From Alphaproteobacteria bacterium (GTDB lineage Bacteria > Pseudomonadota > Alphaproteobacteria > DSM-16000 > Inquilinaceae), in contig JANQGH010000071.1 of assembly GCA_028277405.1 (NCBI GenBank), forward strand, positions 1 to 64,000: DNA of 64,000 bases. Reading direction: 5' to 3'. The translations under genes were made by a program, and so were the position numbers. Shown one piece after another: positions 27,152 to 35,980 of this stretch. The notes below the pieces were generated by a model. It saw only the letters and a list, made by a program, of their open reading frames with translations, made no database searches and had not been told where the DNA came from. Every line of letters starts with the position of its first letter. Positions within the stretch are counted from its first letter, which is position 1.

Positions 27152-28322
27152 CGGCCATTCTGGCCTCGGCAACGGTGGTCAGAATGCCGATCGCCTCATC
27201 GACCTCCTTCTCCGTCACGATCAGGGGCGGCAGCAGCCGGATGACATTCTCGCTGGCGCCGACGGTCAGCAGGCCGGCATTCCTGAGGTCGTCCATCAGC
27301 TCGGCAGCCGGCGGCACCGCGACCAGGCCGAGCATGAGGCCGGCGCCCCGCGCCTCCTTGAAGACCTTGGGATGGTCGGCAACGAGCTTGACCAGCTTGC
27401 GCCAAAGGATGCGGCCGATCCGATCGACCTCGTCGAGGAAGCCCGGTTCCAACAGCACGTCGAGCACGGCATTGCCTGCCGCCATGGCCAATGGATTGCC
27501 GCCAAATGTCGTACCGTGGGCACCCGCTTGCATGCCGTCGGCGGCGCTTTCGGTGGCCAGAATGGCGCCTATTGGGAAGCCCCCACCCATGCCCTTGGCG
27601 GCGCACAGCACGTCCGGCGTAATGCCCGCCCATTCATGGGCAAACAGCTTGCCGGTCCGGCCCATGCCGCACTGGATCTCATCGAAATAAAGCAGCAGGC
27701 CGAACTCGTCCGCGACCTCGCGCAAGGCACGCAGATAGTCGAGGTTGGCGGCCCGGATGCCGCCCTCGCCCTGGACCGGCTCGACGCAGATGCCGGCGGT
27801 TTCGGGCGTGATCGCGGCCCGCAGCTCATTCAGATTGCCGAACGCGACCTGGTCGAAACCCTCGACCATCGGGCCGAAACCCTTGACCAGCTTCTCGGTC
27901 TTGGCGGCCGCGATGGCGGCCAGCGTGCGCCCATGGAAGCTGCCGCCCACCGTGATCAGGCGCCATTTCTCCGGCTGGCCGTTGTGGCTGAAATGCTTGC
28001 GCACCAGCTTGACGCCGCCTTCCCAGGCCTCGGCGCCGGAATTTGAGAAGAAGACGGTATCGGCGAACGTGTTGGCGACCAGCCGTTCGGCCAGCCTCTC
28101 CTGCCCCGCGATGCGCACGATGTTGGAGGTGTGCCACAGCTTGGCGATTTGGTCCTGCAGCGCGGCCACCAGATGCGGATGGCCGTGGCCCAGCGATGTC
28201 ACCGCGATGCCGCTGGCGAAGTCGAGATAACGTCGGCCGTCGGTATCGAAGAGGTAGGCCCCCTCGCCCCGCTCGAACGTTACGTCGATCCGCGCATAGG
28301 TTGGCATCACCGCCGAAATCAT
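27144..28322 (-). CDS. argD: Acetylornithine aminotransferase
   Basis: This is a PLP-dependent class-III aminotransferase of 392 residues for the acetylornithine (and often succinyl-DAP) step. It starts [35 protein letters not shown]. The cofactor contacts are [12 protein letters not shown], and the Schiff-base lysine lies in [15 protein letters not shown] chose the ATG at 28322 because GGAG lies nine bases before it. An ATG at 28337 is a possible alternative. It is the first gene of argD-argF-hslO. Confidence 0.94.
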   Translation of the reverse strand: MISAVMPTYARIDVTFERGEGAYLFDTDGRRYLDFASGIAVTSLGHGHPHLVAALQDQIAKLWHTSNIVRIAGQERLAERLVANTFADTVFFSNSGAEAWEGGVKLVRKHFSHNGQPEKWRLITVGGSFHGRTLAAIAAAKTEKLVKGFGPMVEGFDQVAFGNLNELRAAITPETAGICVEPVQGEGGIRAANLDYLRALREVADEFGLLLYFDEIQCGMGRTGKLFAHEWAGITPDVLCAAKGMGGGFPIGAILATESAADGMQAGAHGTTFGGNPLAMAAGNAVLDVLLEPGFLDEVDRIGRILWRKLVKLVADHPKVFKEARGAGLMLGLVAVPPAAELMDDLRNAGLLTVGASENVIRLLPPLIVTEKEVDEAIGILTTVAEARMADA

Positions 28323-28387
28323 CGCTTTAAGCTCCATCTCACTGACCGCGAGCGCTGCATGGCGCTCGCGGTTCTTCAAAACGACAA

Positions 28388-28410
28388 GCGGCGCGGAAAA
28401 TCCGCGCCGC
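28388..28410 (-). terminator. Intrinsic terminator between the ABC-2 permease genes and argD
   Basis: A perfect 10-bp stem, GCGGCGCGGA (28388-28397) with TCCGCGCCGC (28401-28410), closes on an AAA loop. On the minus strand it is followed about 9 bases later by TTTT. It probably ends transcription from the upstream permease pair before argD; the short T-run makes efficiency uncertain. Confidence 0.6.
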
Positions 28411-28477
28411 CCGAGGCCCTGCGATCAGACTACAACGCCGTCGTCGGCAAATGTCAATGCGGGCGCGACCGTTTCAG

Positions 28478-29299
28478 TCAGCTCTTGATCCGCCAACCTC
28501 GCCCGACCAGGAAGCCGGTAACGGCAAGCAGCACGACAAAGGTCCCGACCAGGACGGTCAGCGAGACCCAGATCGGCACGTCGTGCGGCCCGCCCATGGC
28601 ACCCCGGAAGGCGTCGACGGCGTAGTAGATCGGGTTCACGACCATGATGGCCGCCGCCCAGTCCGGAAAGCGGTCGATCGCCACGAAGGTGCCCGACAGG
28701 AAGGTCAGCGGCACAATCAGAAAGCCGATGACGGCCGACAGCCCGTCCCACTTCTTCGCCCAAAGACCCATCAGGAAGCCGAAGACCGCCATCATGGCGC
28801 TGCTGGAAATGACCACCGCCAGGGCAGTCAGCGGCGCGGTGAAGGTCACGCCGGTGACGATCATAACCATGATCAAAACCGGCAGCGTGGTGATCATGCC
28901 GGTTATCATAGACGACACGACGAAGCCGAAGACCAGTTCCCACGGCATGACGGGCACGGAGAGATAGTCGGCGAAGATGCCTTCCAGCTTCTTGTAGACG
29001 ACGGAAAAGGCGACGTTCTGAGAGGCCCATTGCAGCAAGGTCATCATGACCATGCCAGGGGCCATGAAGCGCAGGATCGCATCGCCGGCCCCGTCGATGC
29101 GCGAGGGGCCGATGGCGAGCACGAAGACCAGTAGGTACAGGCCCATCGACAACACGGGGCCGCCGACGGTCATGAGCCAGAACCGCCGATAGACCTGAAG
29201 CTCCGCCCGCATGACCGTAGCAATGCCAAGCCAGTTCACCAGGCCGAGCACGCGCGGCGGCAACGGCGCGGCAACGGGGCGGGTGGCCATCTCGGTCAT
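28478..29299 (-). CDS. ABC-2 type permease (second of a tandem pair)
   Basis: This is a 273-residue inner-membrane protein with six predicted spans and the ABC-2 (type V exporter) pattern. Landmarks are a cytoplasmic amphipathic N-terminus (LGLVNWLGIATVMRAELQVYRRF), MAPGMVMMTLLQWASQNVAFSVV, YLSVPVMPWELVFG and FLIVPLTFLSGTFVAIDRFP. It overlaps the upstream permease by four bases (ATGA). The two differ enough to suggest a heterodimer for lipid, polysaccharide or drug export. No ATPase gene is adjacent, which is unusual for this family. Confidence 0.88.
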   Translation of the reverse strand: MTEMATRPVAAPLPPRVLGLVNWLGIATVMRAELQVYRRFWLMTVGGPVLSMGLYLLVFVLAIGPSRIDGAGDAILRFMAPGMVMMTLLQWASQNVAFSVVYKKLEGIFADYLSVPVMPWELVFGFVVSSMITGMITTLPVLIMVMIVTGVTFTAPLTALAVVISSSAMMAVFGFLMGLWAKKWDGLSAVIGFLIVPLTFLSGTFVAIDRFPDWAAAIMVVNPIYYAVDAFRGAMGGPHDVPIWVSLTVLVGTFVVLLAVTGFLVGRGWRIKS

Positions 29300-30105
29300 G
29301 GTTTCAGCTTGTAGCCGGTGGTCAGCATCCGCCATGCCACGATGGCGAGGAACAGGTTGATGCCGAACATGACGAACAGCCCGAGAACCAGCGTGCCGTC
29401 GGACTGGCCGATGAAGCCGTAGCGGAACCCGTCGATCATGTAGAAGAACGGATTGAAGTGGGCGATGACCTGCCAAACCTCGGGCAGCCGGCTGATGGTG
29501 TAGAAGGTGCCGGACAGGAACGACAATGGCACGATCACGAAATTGGTCACCGCCGCCATCTGGTCGAACTTGTCGGCCCAGATGCCGCCAATGATGCCCA
29601 AGAGGGACAGCATCATCGAGGCGGCGACCGCGTGATAGGCGATGAAGAACCCGTCATGCAGGCCGACGGGCACGAACACCCGGATCGCGGCGAAAGTGAC
29701 CGCGCCGACCAGAATGCCGCGCGTAATGCCACCGCCGACATAGCCGCACAGCAGTTCCACGGGGCTGAGGGGCGGCATCAGAACGTCGACGATGTTGCCT
29801 TGGATCTTGGAGATGACCATCGAGGACGAGGTGTTGGCGAAGGAGTTCTGAATCAGCGCCATCATCACCAGTCCGGGGGCCAGGAACTCCAGGAACGGGA
29901 CACCGTCGGCGTCGCGCACCAAGCCGCCCAGCGCCAGCGCGAAGATGGTGTAGAACAGCAAGGTCGTGACGACGGGCGCGGCAACCGTCTGGGTGAAAAC
30001 CTTCAGGAAGCGGCTGACTTCCTTAACGTACAAGGTCTTCAGCCCGATCCAGTTGATCGAGCCCACGGCGCGCGGTTGGGGGGAGGTGGGCAAAAGTACG
30101 GTCAT
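29296..30105 (-). CDS. ABC-2 type permease (first of a tandem pair)
   Basis: This is a 269-residue inner-membrane permease, paralogous to the following gene. Both share GLVMMALIQNSFANTSSSMV, LSPVELLCGYVGGG and NFVIVPLSFLSGTFYTISRLP-like segments. The ATG at 30105 starts MTVLLPTSPQPRAVGSINWIGLKTLYVKE, preceding the first span. It heads a two-gene operon and is divergent from recX. The missing ATP-binding partner must be encoded elsewhere or have been lost. The exported substrate is unknown. Confidence 0.88.
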   Translation of the reverse strand: MTVLLPTSPQPRAVGSINWIGLKTLYVKEVSRFLKVFTQTVAAPVVTTLLFYTIFALALGGLVRDADGVPFLEFLAPGLVMMALIQNSFANTSSSMVISKIQGNIVDVLMPPLSPVELLCGYVGGGITRGILVGAVTFAAIRVFVPVGLHDGFFIAYHAVAASMMLSLLGIIGGIWADKFDQMAAVTNFVIVPLSFLSGTFYTISRLPEVWQVIAHFNPFFYMIDGFRYGFIGQSDGTLVLGLFVMFGINLFLAIVAWRMLTTGYKLKP

Positions 30106-30211
30106 GCTGTCGGATCGGTTCCGGGACTGGTCGTCTTTGGGGGGGCGGGGACCATAGCGCCGTTGGGGATGGGCGACAATGCCGACGGCGATTGATATAT
30201 ATCGGCCCGAC

Positions 30212-30793
30212 ATGAATGACACGAACGCCAGCGGCACAACCGGCCCGATCAGCGCGGCACGCCTGGAAAAGGCCGCGTTTGACTATCTGGGGCGATACAT
30301 GGCGTCGACCGAGACGCTGCGCCGTGTGCTCGAACGGCGCGTGCTGAAGGCCGGGCGAAGCGGCCCCGTTGATCAGGACGACGCAGAGGCGGTGATCGCG
30401 GGGGTCGTGGCAAAATGCCGGCGCCTGGGCCTGGTCGACGATCAGCGGTTCGCCGAAGTCCGCGCCGCCAGCCTGGCGCGCCGCGGCGACAGCCCGCGCG
30501 CGATCCTGGCCAAGCTGGCGCAAAAGGGCATCGATGGCGAGACCGCGCAGTCAGCGCTGGCGAAGCTTCGGGCCGAAAGCGAGACGGACCTGGCCCTGAC
30601 CAGCGCTGTCCGCCTGGCCGAACGCCGCCGGCTGGGGCCCTGTCGCCTGCGCGACCGTGAACAGCATCGAGACCGCGACCTCGCCGCCCTGGCCCGCGCC
30701 GGCTACGGCCTGGCCATCGCGCGCGCCATTGTCGACGCCGAGGAGGCTGAGGATCTGCAGGCCTTGGTCGCGCAGTCCGCCGGCGACAGCTAA
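30212..30793 (+). CDS. recX: RecX-family recombination regulator
   Basis: RecX binds and modulates RecA filaments in the cytoplasm. The 193-residue protein is made of the family's three-helix repeats: AAFDYLGRYMASTETLRRVLERRV, LGLVDDQRFAEVRAASLARRGDSPRAI, and KLAQKGIDGETAQSALAKL. A conserved RAGYGLAIARAIVDAEE segment is near the end. Starts at 30179 and 30212 are both possible; the shorter one is reported because the extra residues show no family similarity. recA itself is not in the window. Its end overlaps the mscS-type gene by four bases, convergent. Confidence 0.87.
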   Translation: MNDTNASGTTGPISAARLEKAAFDYLGRYMASTETLRRVLERRVLKAGRSGPVDQDDAEAVIAGVVAKCRRLGLVDDQRFAEVRAASLARRGDSPRAILAKLAQKGIDGETAQSALAKLRAESETDLALTSAVRLAERRRLGPCRLRDREQHRDRDLAALARAGYGLAIARAIVDAEEAEDLQALVAQSAGDS

Positions 30794-33156
30794 TCCTCCG
30801 CCGTCGGCCCGGTTTCGGGACTGTCAGGGTCGGCCGGTTTCTTGCGTGCCGATTTGCGTTTGTGCTTCCGCTCAGTAGCGCCGGATTTTGACGGCGCGGA
30901 TTCCAATCTGATCGGCCCGGCGGGCGCCTTGCCCTGCTTGTCGACGCCGAAATAGAGCGTCCGGTGCGGAAACGGTATCTCGATGCCCAGTTCGTCGAAG
31001 CGCAGCTTCATGCGGCGGTTGAATTCGCGCCCCACCTGCCATTGCTTGATCGGCAGGGTCTTGATGCGTGCCTTGATGATCACGGCACTGTCCGCGAAGG
31101 CGTCGACGCCCAAGACCTCGATATCGTCCAGCATCAGCGGCCCGACCTCCGGGTCCGCTCTCAGCTCAGCGCTTAGCTGGTTGATGACCTCGACCACCTG
31201 ATCGGTGTTCTCGCGATAGGCCACGCCGATATCCATGACGTAGTACGAGAACTCCTTGGTCTTGTTCATAACCGTGTCGACCTGGCTGAACGGCAGGATG
31301 TGGACGATGCCTTCGAGATCCCGCAGGCGCAGGGTGCGGATCGTCATCGCCTCGACCAGGCCGGCATGGCCGGCGACCTCGATCACGTCACCGACCTGGA
31401 TCTGGTCCTCGAACAGGATGAACAGGCCGGTGATGATGTCCTTGACCAGGGTTTGGGCGCCGAAACCCACTGCCAGACCAACGACGCCGGCGCCGGCCAG
31501 CAGCGGCCCGATATTGATGCCGACTTGCGACATCACGATCATGACCACGATCAGCAGCAGAACGACCAGGATGAAATTGCGCAGGAGCGGCAGCAAGGTG
31601 CGCTCGCGCGCGCTGCGCTCGATCAGATTGCCTTCTTCGTCCGTGGCCTTGAAATGCCGTTCGATCAGCGCGGTCACGATTTCCCAAACCGCCACCGAGA
31701 CCAGGACGACGATGACGATCGCCGACAGGTTGCCCAGGGCGCGCCGGCCGAGATCCGTGTCGAACCAGGCCAGGATGCCCAGCCCCCAGACCTCAAGCAG
31801 CAGAACGATCACGATCACGCCGAGCACGCCCTGGATCGTGCGCTTCAGCGCCGGCAGGTAGGCTGCCGGCTGGCGTTCTACGCCTGTCGCTTCGGCCTGT
31901 TCCTGCCGCCGCCGCTCAAACCGGTCCAACAGCCGCTCGATCGCGACCATGGCCAGTCGCGCCACGACAAGCAGCAGGAGGGCCAGAACCGTGCCGCGCA
32001 CCATGAACAAAAAGCCGTCGGGCACCCGCAGGACCCAGACCCCGAAGATCAGCACGATGTAGATGATCGCCAGCACGTGCCAGGAATAGGACAGCCGATG
32101 CCAGAAAACGCTCAGCCATTGCGACCGCGCGGACATGCGGCGGAAGGCCTGGCGCACCGGAACCCGCATCCGCAGGACCAGAACGACCATCAGAATGCCG
32201 GCGATGACCCCGGCCAGGCTGCGCAGACCTTGGGCGGCAGGCAGCGTGGCGCCGACCGCCAGCATGAACTCGGCGATCGCAATGCCCCAGATGATGACGC
32301 CGGCGATGACGCGAACCCATTTGAAAAGCTGTTTGGCGACGTCATCTTGCATCCGCACCAGCCGGACGTTGGGCGATCGCGGCGCCAGAACGAAGCGCAG
32401 CAGCGCAGTGACGATACCGACGGCCCAGACGGCGGAGACGAAGGTGATCGAGACGCTTTCGACCCGGAGCGGTTGGTTGAGCAGAACGATGGTGACGGTT
32501 GCACCGACCACAAAGCCGATCAGCGGCGCCAGGTCGATGGCCAAACGCGCCAAGGCCAGGGGTATCCGGGCGACCCGCGAACGTCGTGGGGGTCGGGCAC
32601 CGATTTCGTCTCGGTAGCGGACGGCAAGGCGGGCGATGACGAGCCGGACGACGTAGCCTATGCCCAGAACCAGCAAGATGCTGAGCGTCAGGTCGAGCCA
32701 TCGAAGCAATATGATGCTGCTGCCCAGCATGGCCTCGATCCAGACCAGGATGTCCGGAAGGCCCCGCACGGCGTGGCCGATCTCCGACAGGCGGTCGCCG
32801 ACATGCGCCATGCGTTCCGACACGAAATTGAGAAAGCCGCGCCCGGCCTCGAAGCTCTCCTCCTGGGGCTCCAACGCGTCTCGCATCAACTGCAGCTGAT
32901 CGATCAGCCGTTGTCGCGCCGCCTCGTCCTCCAGCACCGCGATCATGTCGTCGATCTCGGCCGCCTGCATTTCCGGTGTCGGATCCGGCGACGCGGCCTC
33001 CTCCACCGCAATGGTCAACTGGCCGAGGGCGGGCGCGAGAGGAAGGACGGCCAGACAGGCCAGCAGTGCCGAGAAAAGCAGCGCCGCCCGCCAGCCGGAG
33101 AACGTCTCGAGCGGCCGAAGCAATCGGTCGGAAACAGGATTGGCGACCCGCGACAT
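30790..33156 (-). CDS. Large MscS-family mechanosensitive channel
   Basis: This is a 788-residue inner-membrane channel. A Sec-like N-terminus (LLFSALLACLAVLPLAPALGQ) precedes a periplasmic helical stretch, and about nine further hydrophobic segments follow. The MscS pore and beta domain begins at LLAGAGVVGLAVGFGAQTLVKDIITGLFILFEDQIQVGD. The C-terminal vestibule includes DIGVAYRENTDQVVEVINQL and the final basic tail (KHKRKSARKK). It should open under membrane tension to release solutes. Its length is between MscS (286 aa in E. coli) and MscK (about 1100 aa), closest in plan to YnaI/YbdG-like or MscM-type extended forms. The next gene on the same strand is eight bases upstream. Confidence 0.9.
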   Translation of the reverse strand: MSRVANPVSDRLLRPLETFSGWRAALLFSALLACLAVLPLAPALGQLTIAVEEAASPDPTPEMQAAEIDDMIAVLEDEAARQRLIDQLQLMRDALEPQEESFEAGRGFLNFVSERMAHVGDRLSEIGHAVRGLPDILVWIEAMLGSSIILLRWLDLTLSILLVLGIGYVVRLVIARLAVRYRDEIGARPPRRSRVARIPLALARLAIDLAPLIGFVVGATVTIVLLNQPLRVESVSITFVSAVWAVGIVTALLRFVLAPRSPNVRLVRMQDDVAKQLFKWVRVIAGVIIWGIAIAEFMLAVGATLPAAQGLRSLAGVIAGILMVVLVLRMRVPVRQAFRRMSARSQWLSVFWHRLSYSWHVLAIIYIVLIFGVWVLRVPDGFLFMVRGTVLALLLLVVARLAMVAIERLLDRFERRRQEQAEATGVERQPAAYLPALKRTIQGVLGVIVIVLLLEVWGLGILAWFDTDLGRRALGNLSAIVIVVLVSVAVWEIVTALIERHFKATDEEGNLIERSARERTLLPLLRNFILVVLLLIVVMIVMSQVGINIGPLLAGAGVVGLAVGFGAQTLVKDIITGLFILFEDQIQVGDVIEVAGHAGLVEAMTIRTLRLRDLEGIVHILPFSQVDTVMNKTKEFSYYVMDIGVAYRENTDQVVEVINQLSAELRADPEVGPLMLDDIEVLGVDAFADSAVIIKARIKTLPIKQWQVGREFNRRMKLRFDELGIEIPFPHRTLYFGVDKQGKAPAGPIRLESAPSKSGATERKHKRKSARKKPADPDSPETGPTAED

Positions 33157-33163
33157 GGCCTTA

Positions 33164-34834
33164 CTACTCCGCCGCCATCGGCTGAGACGGCAAATCGCCG
33201 GCCGATGCGATCAGCCGGACAGACACCCGATCGGACTTGCCCTTCACCTCGGCCTGCTCCAGCGGAAATGCGCCGAGATCAATCGAGGCCGCAGCGGCAA
33301 CCGCTTCGGAAACGACAAGCTGGACATCGTTCGCCTTCGCCAGCCCCTCCAGCCGGCTGGCGGTGTTCACGGCATCGCCGATGGCGGTGAAGGACTTGGC
33401 CTTGCCGTAGCCGAGTTCACCGACGATGACCGGCCCGACATGGATGCCGACAGCGATGCGCATCGGCGCCGGCAGGTCGGCGGCCAGGGACTCGTTCAGC
33501 CGGATCAGGCCGTCATTCATCGCACGAACCGCATCCAGCGCCTGGCGGCTGCCCTGCTGGCCACCCTGGCTGACACCGAACAGCGCCATGACGCCGTCGC
33601 CGATGAACTTATCCAGGACACCACCGGTGCTTTCCACCGCCTGGCCCATCATTTCGAAGTACCGGTTCAGGACGAAGACCGTGTCATAGGGCAGCCGGCC
33701 TTCCGACAGGCTGGTGAAGCCGCGCATGTCGGCGAACAGGATGGCGATCGTGCGCTCCTGACCTTGCAGCACCGCCTGGGGCCGATAGGCGACCTCCGTA
33801 CTGGCATTGGGCGGCAGCAGCGGCGCGACCTGAAGGTCGGCCGTGGGCCGGACCTGGCAGGCCAGGCGCACGCCCGGCGGTGCGCCGATCCGGGTCAGCA
33901 CACGCTGTTCGGCCTCGTCGGGTGCCGGCAAGGCATCGCCGCCGGCGCCGACGCGAATGCGGCAGGTCGAACAGCGCCCGCGGCCGCCGCAGACCGAGGC
34001 GTGCGGAATGCCGTACTGGCGGCTGGTTTCCAAAACGGTGGCGCCGGGCTCGATCTCGACCCGCTGGCCGCTGGCATAGGTCAGCCGAGGCCGCCTGCTG
34101 CGCTTTTCGATGAAGATCCGGATGGAGCGCGCGACGAAGACCAGAACATAAAGGGCGACCAGCGCGGCGTAGCCCACATTGATCATGCGGTTCACGCGCG
34201 CGCCCACCTCCGGCGTGACGCCGGAGTCGCTCAGCAGCCCGGTCACCCAACCCTGTTCGGCCGCCAAGCGCTGAACCTCGACACCGGCGGAGATGAAGCC
34301 GGCAATGGCCAGCGCCGGAATGAGAATGGCGGCGATGGACAGGGGCCTGACCAGAGGCGGGTACCACGGCTTCAGCCTCAGCCAGAAATGAACGCCGATC
34401 ATGCCATGCACCCAGGCGGTGACGACCAGCGCGAGCTGCACGACGATGAGCCATGGGGTGAACACCCAATAGCTGGCGAGAACGAGCGCGTAGCTGAGCA
34501 GCACGCCCTCGCCGAACTGCGCGCCGAGGGCACCAACCATATGGTCGATCAGCAAAAACGGCACCGCCATGCCGAGCGCGATCTGCCACAGCTCCCACCC
34601 GGTCATGCGCAAGGTACGCCGGCGATAGAGCGACCACAGCGCCAAGGCCAGATGGACGGCGAAGGCAAGCGTCAGCAACGTCACCATCGGGGCGTTCGAC
34701 CAGACCACGGCGAACACCTGCAGCCCCGCCTCCATGGCCGACAGCGAAACGATGCCGAGAATGTGGTTCAGCAGATGGCAGACCACGAAGACGAGCAGGA
34801 ACAGGCCCGACCAAAGCCGCAAGCGCGCGATCAT
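33164..34834 (-). CDS. Membrane-anchored 2Fe-2S ferredoxin-adenylate cyclase fusion
   Basis: The 556-residue protein has three parts. Residues 1-245 hold about six membrane spans with histidines (His20, His24, His61, His98, His143, His149) placed like heme ligands of a succinate-dehydrogenase-type cytochrome b. Residues 250-340 form a 2Fe-2S ferredoxin domain with Cys282, Cys288, Cys291 (CGGRGRCSTC) and Cys326. Residues 360-545 form a class III nucleotide cyclase domain, with metal-binding Asp369 (FADMRGF) and Asp413 (IGDGVMALFG), Lys409 and the SFTAIGDAVNTASRLEG helix. The order suggests cAMP synthesis controlled by membrane redox state. The ferredoxin-cyclase pairing is known in databases; its signal is, to my knowledge, not established. 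Heme binding is inference. Confidence 0.9.
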   Translation of the reverse strand: MIARLRLWSGLFLLVFVVCHLLNHILGIVSLSAMEAGLQVFAVVWSNAPMVTLLTLAFAVHLALALWSLYRRRTLRMTGWELWQIALGMAVPFLLIDHMVGALGAQFGEGVLLSYALVLASYWVFTPWLIVVQLALVVTAWVHGMIGVHFWLRLKPWYPPLVRPLSIAAILIPALAIAGFISAGVEVQRLAAEQGWVTGLLSDSGVTPEVGARVNRMINVGYAALVALYVLVFVARSIRIFIEKRSRRPRLTYASGQRVEIEPGATVLETSRQYGIPHASVCGGRGRCSTCRIRVGAGGDALPAPDEAEQRVLTRIGAPPGVRLACQVRPTADLQVAPLLPPNASTEVAYRPQAVLQGQERTIAILFADMRGFTSLSEGRLPYDTVFVLNRYFEMMGQAVESTGGVLDKFIGDGVMALFGVSQGGQQGSRQALDAVRAMNDGLIRLNESLAADLPAPMRIAVGIHVGPVIVGELGYGKAKSFTAIGDAVNTASRLEGLAKANDVQLVVSEAVAAAASIDLGAFPLEQAEVKGKSDRVSVRLIASAGDLPSQPMAAE

Positions 34835-35107
34835 CGGGACCTGCCGCCACAGGGGGGCGCCGATCCGCCGAGGGGCAGCAACAGGTGCGCCGGCCCGAGG
34901 GCTGGCCGCCGGGACACGGCAAGGTGAAAGCCCCGGTTGTGTGGGGGTGATCCGTGCACGGTTCGGCGAAGGGTGGGCGACAACAAATCAGCGCCGCCTT
35001 GACGAGCGGTCACCACACGTACCGGAGGCTTGGGCATGTCGCGACGCTAGCGTCCAGAAGTTAGGGGCCCGACGATGGCCCCAACCGAACCAGCCTCGAC
35101 CGGGCCG

Positions 35108-35317
35108 TCAGTGCACCGTGCCCGCGTCAATCCAGCGCTCAACCACGCCGGCCGCGGCACCCGGCGCCGCCTCCGGGTGATGAAATCGATAGATCCGCAC
35201 GGCCGCCTCGTACGCCCGGCTCTCCGCCTGGCCGGCTTCGCACAAGGTCCGGTAGGCGCGCGTAACGGCGTCGCGACACCGGCAGGGGTCTTCCCCGCTT
35301 TCCCAATCGTCGGTCAC
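35108..35317 (-). CDS. Small conserved-type protein translationally coupled to fur
   Basis: This 69-residue protein is of unknown function. It is acidic at the N-terminus, with CRCRD near residues 12-16, a further Cys26 and a helical middle (GQAESRAYEAAVRIYRFHHPEA). The ATG overlaps the fur stop codon (ATGA, 35314-35317), which argues for real translation. The three cysteines and the His-His pair could bind a metal, but no known zinc-site spacing is recognised. A role linked to Fur function is only suggested by position. Confidence 0.65.
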   Translation of the reverse strand: MTDDWESGEDPCRCRDAVTRAYRTLCEAGQAESRAYEAAVRIYRFHHPEAAPGAAAGVVERWIDAGTVH

Positions 35318-35727
35318 GACGCGCTTTTCTTCATCTTGCGGCCGTAGAGTTCCAGCCGGTGGTCAACCAGATCGTAGCCGAGGCGGGCCGCGATCCGCTC
35401 CTTCAACTCTTCCAGCTCCTCATCCTGAAACTCGATCACACGGCCGGTTTCGAGGTCGATCAGATGGTGATGGTGGTCGAGATTGGCCTCGAACCGGGAA
35501 TAGTTCTCGTTGAAATCGTGCCTTTGGACCAGGTTCATTTCGTCCAGCAGATGCAGCGTGCGATAGACCGTCGCAATACTGACCGACGAATCAATGTTAC
35601 GCGCGCGTTCAAACACGGTTTCCACATTCGGATGGTCCTGCGCTTCCGACAGAACCTGAAGGATGAGCCGCCGTTGGCCGGTCATCTTCAAGCCAGCGTC
35701 GACGCAGCGCTGTTCCAGATCAATCAT
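35314..35727 (-). CDS. fur: Fur-family metalloregulator (Fur/Mur type)
   Basis: This 137-residue cytoplasmic repressor is of the Fur family. The N-terminal winged helix (GLKMTGQRRLILQVLSEAQDHPNVETVFERA, then SVSIATVYRTLHLL) precedes the dimerisation domain. The metal-binding region reads EANLDHHHHLIDLETGRVIEF. The CxxC structural zinc pair of E. coli Fur is absent, as in alphaproteobacterial Fur/Mur, which may sense manganese or iron. It is not Irr-like, since the heme-regulatory motif is missing. The downstream 69-aa gene overlaps its stop. Confidence 0.9.
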   Translation of the reverse strand: MIDLEQRCVDAGLKMTGQRRLILQVLSEAQDHPNVETVFERARNIDSSVSIATVYRTLHLLDEMNLVQRHDFNENYSRFEANLDHHHHLIDLETGRVIEFQDEELEELKERIAARLGYDLVDHRLELYGRKMKKSAS

Positions 35728-35914
35728 GTCATCGCCTCAAAGCATCGCCCTAAATCGTTGTCGGCCGACCATAGCAAAGTTTTCGCCGCGCGTCAGGCAA
35801 TCGCTGCGTTCTTCCCCGGTCAGCCCGCATCGACGACGTCCCGTCGTTTCTGAAACCGCCATCAAACCAGCCGCGCCAGCCTAAGGCAACAACCGGTTTC
35901 CCAATTGCAAAACT

Positions 35915-35933
35915 ATTTCCTCAATATGGAAAT
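35915..35933 (+). promoter_or_regulatory. Palindromic candidate operator before the aryl-acid operon
   Basis: ATTTCC (35915-35920) and GGAAAT (35928-35933) form a 6-bp inverted repeat with a 7-base centre, 48 bases upstream of the monooxygenase start. The size and half-site style (TTTCC/GGAAA) suit an IclR-family regulator, and one is encoded in the same operon. Binding is inferred, not shown. Confidence 0.45.
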
Positions 35934-35980
35934 CTGATAAGGTCTTGCCGTCCAAACCCACACCTTGATGCGGGGCCAAG

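Noticed and set aside
31300-33390. A 696-codon plus-strand open frame opposite the MscS-type gene
   Set aside because: Composition (very high Gln, Asp, His, Arg) is that of reversed codons of a membrane protein gene; no domain is recognisable.
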